From positions 39,169 to 103,168 of the forward strand of contig DASQWB010000026.1 of the NCBI GenBank assembly GCA_035640455.1: a stretch of DNA of 64,000 nt. The letters run 5' to 3'. The notes below the pieces were generated by a model. It saw nothing but the letters and a program-made list of their open reading frames with translations, was not told the DNA's origin and searched no databases. The stretch is from AC-50 sp035640455. GTDB taxonomy: Bacteria > Actinomycetota > Thermoleophilia > Gaiellales > Gaiellaceae. Both the position numbers and the translations under genes were made by a program. Every line of letters begins with the position of its first letter. The first letter of the stretch is position 1. Shown piece after piece: positions 59,701 through 64,000 of this stretch.

Positions 59701-60273
59701 CTAGCCGAGCGGCGTGATGAGCGACCGATAGACCGCGCGGCTCCGCGGCCGCGAGGCCAGGTCAAAGAGCTCCCCCGTTTGCCGTTCACGTACACCAGCA
59801 ACTCCAGGCGCCGGTGCGTCCGCGCGAACCGGGCCATGGCCCGGATGTACTGCGGGTCGTCGCGGCCCCACAGGCCCCACTCGGGGATCGCGAACGGCTT
59901 CCATGCGTAGCGGCGGTAGTACGCCTCCTGCTCCGCCCACTTGATCCGCGGCTCGCCGTAGATGTCGTTGCCGACCACGTCGACAAAAGCGGCCCCGGGG
60001 TAGTAGCGCGCCGGCTGGTTCGCCGGGAGCTCCAGCACCGCGTAGGCCTGCGGGTTCCAGATCACCTTCAGCCGCGGCACCGGGTTCGCCGGCAGGTCGC
60101 CGCCCCGCAAAGGAGGCATCCGCAGCCGCCGCAGCGCGGCATTGATCGAGGCCACCGGCCCGCCGTGCAGGATCAGGTAGCGTCGCGTTGCCGAGGACGC
60201 CGAGGAGCGGCTGCGCGGACGCTGCGGGGGCGAGCACGAGTGCGAGGAGGGCGGAGACGGCGAGCCGCCGCAT
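59701..60273 (-). pseudogene. Secreted glycoside-hydrolase-like protein (GH26-like), deleted and frameshifted
   Basis: A signal peptide (RRLAVSALLALVLAPAASAQ) and the start of the mature protein (PLLGVLGNA) are followed by a frame change at about 60190, where YLILHGGPVASINAALRRLR takes over without the expected ~100-residue catalytic N-half. The C-half is recognisable: VDVVGNDIYGEPRIKWAEQE, KPFAIPEWGLWGRDDPQYIR. A one-base loss in a G run (~59775) shifts the end, ELFDLASRPRSRAVYRSLIT. It is not functional as read. Confidence 0.7.
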
Positions 60274-60284
60274 CCGCCGATTAT

Positions 60285-60881
60285 CTAGTGGCCGTTGGAC
60301 GAGAAGTGCATGAAGTCCTTCGTGCCGGTCCAGTAGCCGCCCCAGCCCCAGCCGATCGAGCGGAACGCTGCGACCACCGCCGGCGTGACCATCCCCTTAC
60401 GCAGACGCGAGCGGTCGAGGTACGGGATGCTCCGCTTCTCACGGGTGCGGCCGCAGCCGGTGTACGGGTTCTCGATCGGGTTCACGTCGACCGCGAGGCC
60501 GTAGGCGTGCATCGACCAGTGGCCGGTGGCCTTGGTGCCTGGGCAGGGGGACGGGGCCGCGGCGCGGCAGTCGAACGAGGACGTGACGTCGCCGCTGTTC
60601 AAGACCGGCTGCATGCGCCGGATTGCGAAGTGCAGCCCGTACAGGCGGCGGAAGACGGCGAGGAGCGGAGCGGCGGCTGTTTGGTTCACGACGAGCCGGC
60701 CGGTGTAGGTGCGGCCGTCGAATCCCCAGTAGCTGACGGTCAGTACGCGCAGCCGCGAAAGCGGGACCGGGCAGCCCTGGTGCCACCGGTGCGCCGCGAT
60801 CTGGTTGCGGAGCGGCGGCGGCAGCGGCTGGATCGAGCCGTGGAAGGCGAGCAGCACGAGCGGCAGCGCGAGAGCCCGCAT
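60285..60881 (-). CDS. Secreted M15-family peptidase (D-Ala-D-Ala carboxypeptidase/VanY type)
   Basis: 198 residues with a short signal peptide (LALPLVLLAFHG). Metal-binding motifs of M15: HWSMHAYGLAVDVNPIENPY (His and Asp ligands) and GYWTGTKDFMHF (catalytic Asp, His ligand). The aromatic Trp pair (GWGWGGYW) is typical. It trims peptidoglycan stem peptides. Its ATG abuts the left inverted repeat of a possible mobile element, so its native promoter may be displaced. Confidence 0.88.
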   Translation of the reverse strand: MRALALPLVLLAFHGSIQPLPPPLRNQIAAHRWHQGCPVPLSRLRVLTVSYWGFDGRTYTGRLVVNQTAAAPLLAVFRRLYGLHFAIRRMQPVLNSGDVTSSFDCRAAAPSPCPGTKATGHWSMHAYGLAVDVNPIENPYTGCGRTREKRSIPYLDRSRLRKGMVTPAVVAAFRSIGWGWGGYWTGTKDFMHFSSNGH

Positions 60882-60922
60882 CTAGGAGGGCTTGGCGGAA
60901 CGGTTGGCGGAACGCCGCGCGC

Positions 60923-61048
60923 TCACGACGCCCACGTGCTCGCGATTAGGACGATCGCCATCCAGATGGCGACGGCGACGGCAATCACCGCGAGGACAGC
61001 AAACCAGAACGACGCCCACCAAGGCCGACTCGGAGGAGTCTCCTCCAC
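60923..61048 (-). CDS. 41-residue single-helix membrane protein
   Basis: GTG-started frame: EETPPSRPWWASFWFAVLAV then IAVAVAIWMAIVLIASTWAS. One strong transmembrane helix with a short Pro/Trp N-terminus, a style seen in other tiny proteins of this window. The frame also stays open upstream toward the transposase remnant, so the original start may have been lost. Function unknown. Confidence 0.45.
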   Translation of the reverse strand: MEETPPSRPWWASFWFAVLAVIAVAVAIWMAIVLIASTWAS

Positions 61049-61079
61049 TCTGTCCTGAGCGTACTGCTTGGAGTCGCGC

Positions 61080-61466
61080 CTACGCTGCGAGTGGTACGGC
61101 TCGCGCCCGCGCGAGCGCCTGACTCAGGCGGGCGAGCATGACGAGGTCGGCGTGTAGCTGGACGCTGGCGAGGCCGCGCACGCGGAGCGGAGACAGCCCG
61201 TACTCGTGCTTCAAGCGTCCGAACTCGCGCTCGACGGCGGCGCGTCCGTGGTAGAGGCTGCGCCACCGCTTCGTCTCGCGCGGGATGATCGGGCGGGTGG
61301 CCTTGACCCAGACTGACTTCGGCGAGCACTCGCCGGTCGGGCATCGCCACTTCGTGCGACGGTTCTTCGTGTCTCCGCCCCCGAACGTCCACGTTCCGTG
61401 CCCGCACGTCGGCGCGCCGTGGTTCCCACTGACAACCTTGGCCACATACGCTGCCGGTCTGTTCAC
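61080..61466 (-). pseudogene. Transposase remnant (DDE type, C-terminal part)
   Basis: 128 codons from ATG. The C-terminal half carries YHGRAAVEREFGRLKHEYGL and PLRVRGLASVQLHADLVMLA, typical of the end of DDE transposases of the IS5/IS1182-like groups, including the last catalytic Glu. The N-terminal half (CGHGTWTFGGGDTKNRRTKW, CPTGECSPKSVWVKA) lacks the first two catalytic Asp residues. No upstream frame supplies them, so the gene is 5'-truncated. Confidence 0.75.
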
Positions 61467-61532
61467 TACCCGCTGAGCCGACTGGGGCCTGCCAACTCGG
61501 GAGGCATCGTGTTGGGGTACAACGGTGGCGAA

Positions 61533-61547
61533 AGTGGGTAACCCACT
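61533..61547. repeat. Short inverted repeat within the element
   Basis: AGTGGGT-A-ACCCACT. A small perfect hairpin or protein site between the transposase remnant and the right inverted repeat. Meaning unknown. Confidence 0.35.
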
Positions 61548-61605
61548 CAGCGGCCCAACCAGGAGGCGGCATGGCTACTAGCTTTGAACGTTCCGCCAAT
61601 CCCTC

Positions 61606-62094
61606 CTAGAAGATCCAGCGCGTCGCCGAGCGGGTGTAGTCGCTCTCGCGCCACGTCTGCGCGAGCCGTGGCCGCAGTACGTAGACGGCTCCTCCCTCGT
61701 CGTCCGGATCGGGGCGGTAGTCGTACTTCGCCTCGTACGCGTCGGCAAAGCGGACACGCGCGTCGCGGTCGTCGACCTCTTCGACCTGCCCCTCGAGGAT
61801 CACGGCCTCGTCGCCGCTCTCGAGGTGGATCACGACCCACCGCTGCCGCGCGAGGTTGCGGCCCTTCTGCGAGCTGGGGCTCGTGCTGAACCAGACCGCG
61901 CCGTCGAGCCACACGCCCCAGACCGGAGCCGCGTGCGGCCGGCCCGTCGAGCGGGTCGTGCAAAGCCAGTAGTTCCGGGCCGCCTCGAGCCGCTCGACGG
62001 CCCAACTCCACGGGAGCAGGCCGGCGCCCGACGCGTCGCGCGGAACGCCGTAGCCGGAGGGAATCCGCGGCGCAGCCGGAGTCGGGTCAGCCAC
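61606..62094 (-). CDS. Pyridoxamine 5'-phosphate oxidase-like flavin-binding protein
   Basis: 162 residues from GTG. Split-barrel flavin fold: ERLEAARNYWLCTTRSTGRP, HAAPVWGVWLDGAVWFSTSP, SSQKGRNLARQRWVVIHLES and a C-terminal YVLRPRLAQTWRESDYTRSA. These proteins bind FMN or F420 and reduce small substrates; the actinobacterial context makes F420 plausible. The stop codon lies in the right inverted repeat of the adjacent element. Confidence 0.85.
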   Translation of the reverse strand: MADPTPAAPRIPSGYGVPRDASGAGLLPWSWAVERLEAARNYWLCTTRSTGRPHAAPVWGVWLDGAVWFSTSPSSQKGRNLARQRWVVIHLESGDEAVILEGQVEEVDDRDARVRFADAYEAKYDYRPDPDDEGGAVYVLRPRLAQTWRESDYTRSATRWIF

Positions 62095-62104
62095 GCCCGC
62101 GAGT

Positions 62105-62902
62105 TTAGGCGCGAATAGTGACCGGCGTGCCGAGCGGGACGAGGCGCATCAGGTAGCTCAGGTCGGCCTCGGCCGCGTGGATGCAGCCCGCCGTGACCGC
62201 GCCGCCGGTCGGGCCGCCGTGGATCGCGATCCGGTTGCCGCCGGTCCAGCCGGCCGGCAGGTTCGGCTGCGTCGCCGACAAAGCGAGGATGCAGCATCCG
62301 TAGACGGCGCTGTAGGCGGAGCCGGCGAGCTTGTCGGTGACGGTGAAGCGGCCGACGGGCGTGGACGATCCGGCGCGGCCGACGCCGACGGTCATCCGGC
62401 GCAGGACGCGCGCGCCGCGGCGTAGCACGGCGAGCCGCTGTGACAGGTCGACGTCGAGCTCGAGCCTCGTGCGCGCGAAGCGGAGGCCGCCGGCCCGGGC
62501 GTCGAGCCAGCCGAGGCGGCCGTTCCCGAGCTCGGGGGTCGTGACCGCGAGCCAGCGCCCGCGGCGGCTCCGGACGACGCCGAGCGCCTGCGGCGAGCCG
62601 AACGGCGTCCGCGCCGAGAGCCGTTCGACGACGCGGCCGCCCGGGGTGGCGCGTAACGCGACTGGCGTGCGCACGTACGCCACGAGGTTGCCCATGGGGC
62701 GAGGGGAGCGGCGCGGGACGGGCCGCCGGCTCCACAGTCCGTCGGCGGTCCGGCCGACGGGGACAGCAGCCCCGGCCGGCTCGACGGGCGCCGCGGCATG
62801 GGCGCCCGTCGGCCGGAGCGGCGACCGGGGCAAGAGGGTCAGCGAGGCCGCGAGGAGGGCGAGACAGACTGCGAGGAGGAACGGAGGGCCGGGCCGGGCC
62901 AC
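62105..62902 (-). CDS. Secreted L,D-transpeptidase (YkuD) with SH3-like domain
   Basis: 265 residues. A signal anchor (FLLAVCLALLAASLTLL) and Pro-rich linker precede an SH3b-like part (~70-135, VALRATPGGRVVERL) and a YkuD domain (~140-265): IAIHGGPTGGAVTAGCIHAA with catalytic Cys240, where the usual S-x-G-C-I/V-R reads T-A-G-C-I-H. It forms 3-3 cross-links or attaches proteins to peptidoglycan. The Arg-to-His change next to Cys is a common variant in actinobacteria. Confidence 0.9.
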   Translation of the reverse strand: MARPGPPFLLAVCLALLAASLTLLPRSPLRPTGAHAAAPVEPAGAAVPVGRTADGLWSRRPVPRRSPRPMGNLVAYVRTPVALRATPGGRVVERLSARTPFGSPQALGVVRSRRGRWLAVTTPELGNGRLGWLDARAGGLRFARTRLELDVDLSQRLAVLRRGARVLRRMTVGVGRAGSSTPVGRFTVTDKLAGSAYSAVYGCCILALSATQPNLPAGWTGGNRIAIHGGPTGGAVTAGCIHAAEADLSYLMRLVPLGTPVTIRA

Positions 62903-62961
62903 ATAGCTCGGATCGGCAGCCGCTCGCGGAGCCGCCCTCCCTCGAACGAGGGCTGAGTATC

Positions 62962-63306
62962 GTGCTGCACGTGAGCGACCTCCGAGCCGAGCTCCGGGCC
63001 TTCGCGCTGTCGCTGCCCGAGGCCTGGGAGGACCACCCGTGGGGCGAGCGCGTCGCGAAGGTGCGCAGCAAGGTCTTCGTCTTCTTCGGCCGGGACGACT
63101 CGCGGCTGATTACCGTCAAGCTCGCGGAGTCGCACGGCCACGCGTCGTCGCTCCCGGGAGTCGAGCCGACCCGCTACGGCCTCGGCCGCTCCGGCTGGCT
63201 CAACGTTCCCGTCGACGCCCCCGGCGCCACGGAGGAGCTGCTCCGCGACTGGATCGAGGAGAGCTACCGCATCGTCGCGCCGAAGCGCCTGGTGGCCAAG
63301 CTGTGA
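62962..63306 (+). CDS. MmcQ/YjbR-family protein
   Basis: 114 residues from GTG; a GTG three codons later (62971) is equally likely. Family pattern: RAFALSLPEAWEDHPWGERV, KVFVFFGRDDSRLITVKL, GLGRSGWLNVPVDAPGATEE and SYRIVAPKRLVAKL. YjbR-like proteins have a DNA-binding-like fold of unclear function. The stop overlaps the next GTG. Confidence 0.88.
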   Translation: MLHVSDLRAELRAFALSLPEAWEDHPWGERVAKVRSKVFVFFGRDDSRLITVKLAESHGHASSLPGVEPTRYGLGRSGWLNVPVDAPGATEELLRDWIEESYRIVAPKRLVAKL

Positions 63307-63770
63307 TCGCCCAGCTCCTGTCCGTTCTCCTCCTCACGCTCTCGAGCCCGGCATTGCATTCCGGTGGCGCGATCCCGAAGCGGTTCACCTGCGACGGCGC
63401 CGGGATCTCGCCGCCGCTTCGGTGGACGGCGCCGCCACGGGGAACGAGATCCCTCGCGCTCCTCGTCGAGGACGTGAGCACGCCGCAGGTCTTCAAGCAC
63501 TGGCTCGCCTGGGGCATCTCGCCTCGCCGCCACGGCCTCGCGGTCGGCGCGCGGCCGCCACGGCAGGGCCGGAACGACTTCGGACGCGTCGGCTACGGCG
63601 GCCCATGTCCGCCCTCCGGCGACAACCACCGCTATGTCTTCCGGCTCTACGCGCTCCGGAAGCCGCTCGGCCTGCGGAGCGGCGCCAGCGCGCAGCAGTT
63701 CCGGCGGGCGCTCCGAGGAGACGTGCTGCGCATAGCCGAGCTCGTCGGCAGGTACCGCCGCCGTGAGTAG
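63303..63770 (+). CDS. YbhB/YbcL (PEBP, Raf-kinase-inhibitor-like) protein with signal peptide
   Basis: 155 residues from GTG overlapping the previous stop. Short signal peptide (IAQLLSVLLLTLSSPALHSG), then PKRFTCDGAGISPPLRWTAP, SLALLVEDVSTPQVFKHWLA and GYGGPCPPSGDNHRYVFRLY, the canonical ligand-pocket motifs (DGxxxSPPLxW, GPxPPxGxHRY). Likely exported. Biological role unknown. Confidence 0.92.
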   Translation: MIAQLLSVLLLTLSSPALHSGGAIPKRFTCDGAGISPPLRWTAPPRGTRSLALLVEDVSTPQVFKHWLAWGISPRRHGLAVGARPPRQGRNDFGRVGYGGPCPPSGDNHRYVFRLYALRKPLGLRSGASAQQFRRALRGDVLRIAELVGRYRRRE

Positions 63771-63799
63771 CTCTCGCCGGTTGGGGGAAGGCAGGCGCC

Positions 63800-64000
63800 G
63801 TGAGGCTCCGCCAGCGCAACCGCGCCGACGAGGCGGCCGGCCGTCCGCATCCCGACGAGGCGCCGCTCGAGGAGGCGCCTCAGCCGCAGCCTGAGCGCAC
63901 CGAGCCGCGGCTCCGCGATCCCGGCCCCACAAAGCTCTCGAGGCGCGACTACCTCGCCATCGTCAAGCGGGCTTTCAAGCGCGCGAACACCGACCACGTC
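63800..64000 (+). CDS. N-terminal part of a probable YihY/BrkB membrane protein (runs off window)
   Basis: GTG start with a purine-rich upstream (GGCAGG). About 40 Pro/Glu-rich residues (EAPLEEAPQPQPERTEPRLR) precede KLSRRDYLAIVKRAFKRANT, the amphipathic segment before the first helix of YihY/virulence-factor-BrkB-like proteins. The membrane domain is outside the window, so the family call rests on this segment. Confidence 0.5.
   Translation, partial: MRLRQRNRADEAAGRPHPDEAPLEEAPQPQPERTEPRLRDPGPTKLSRRDYLAIVKRAFKRANTDHV

Larger units (their letters stand above)
60881..61610. mobile_element. 730-bp segment bounded by 22-bp inverted repeats, holding a transposase remnant
   Basis: Left end (60881-60902) and right end (61589-61610) are inverted copies with 21 of 22 bases identical, of the form TCTAGGAGGG-N-TTGGCGGAACG. 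No target-site duplication is visible. The right repeat contains the stop codon of the flanking flavin-fold gene, and the left abuts the start of the M15 gene. Inside are a transposase 3' part and a small membrane-protein frame. It may be a decayed insertion sequence or a coincidence of shared flanks. Confidence 0.5.

Overview
The window is very GC-rich (about 70%) chromosomal DNA from an actinobacterium. Single-copy gene order (mnmA, RsbW-like anti-sigma and stress sigma factor, alaS, ruvX, mltG, aroE, aroC, aroKB, aroQ, efp, acc genes, nusB, ispA, tlyA, nadK, recN, pyrG), heavy use of GTG and TTG starts, GTGA/ATGA start-stop overlaps and many tiny one-helix membrane proteins suggest the class Thermoleophilia, perhaps Gaiellales. 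That placement is inference from gene content. I found no rRNA, tRNA or CRISPR array.

Layout. 1-2404: tail of a DivIVA-like coiled-coil protein, a membrane protein, an RlpA-like protein and a glycoside-hydrolase-like protein. 2405-2724: a structured non-coding gap with a 14-bp palindrome. 2725-9611: mnmA, DUF948 protein, anti-sigma and sigma factor, alaS, ruvX, mltG. 9608-10073: decayed small genes. 10136-18161: shikimate genes aroE, aroC, aroKB and aroQ, interleaved with a cysteine-rich cytochrome c lipoprotein, then a frameshifted Xaa-Pro peptidase, an IF-3-like protein and efp. 18168-19904: a broken cupin and an MFS exporter on the minus strand. 20062-26995: a carboxyltransferase-like/biotin-carrier fusion, accC, Asp23-family gene, nusB, a small coiled-coil gene, ispA, tlyA, nadK. 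27038-31179: broken DUF4145 gene, second MFS exporter, recN, SRPBCC protein. 31232-33342: two dipeptide-type ABC permeases. 33417-44725: pyrG, lipoproteins, M20 peptidase, NUDIX, ald, deoB, methyltransferase, pdp, mutM, glutaredoxin, recO, acetyltransferase. 44739-49298: glyQ, glyS, membrane proteins, PpsR-type regulator. 49312-58342: cupin, cyclase-response-regulator fusion, histidine kinase, LigD polymerase domain, two methyltransferases, ppdK, a broken dipeptidase. 58378-64000: accessory genes, including an IS remnant, cell-wall enzymes and the start of a YihY/BrkB-like protein.

Functional themes. Chorismate synthesis, acetyl-CoA carboxylation, translation (EF-P, AlaRS, GlyRS, MnmA, TlyA), repair (RecN, RecO, MutM, RuvX, LigD-Pol) and nucleotide salvage (deoB, pdp) form an intact core. 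PpsR and PPDK are probably regulator and target. The accessory genes are visibly eroding: at least seven carry deletion-type frameshifts or lost starts, while every core gene reads through intact.

Most notable observations: (1) a biotin-carrier protein fused to a carboxyltransferase-like domain that lacks the usual metal ligands; (2) a second copy of that gene's last 18 codons just before accC, differing at 11 bases, all synonymous; (3) four copies of a perfect 24-32 bp palindrome between genes; (4) a cytochrome c lipoprotein with six cysteine-pair repeats of about 33 residues; (5) a stand-alone IF-3 C-domain-like protein; (6) a hairpin covering the nusB ribosome-binding site.
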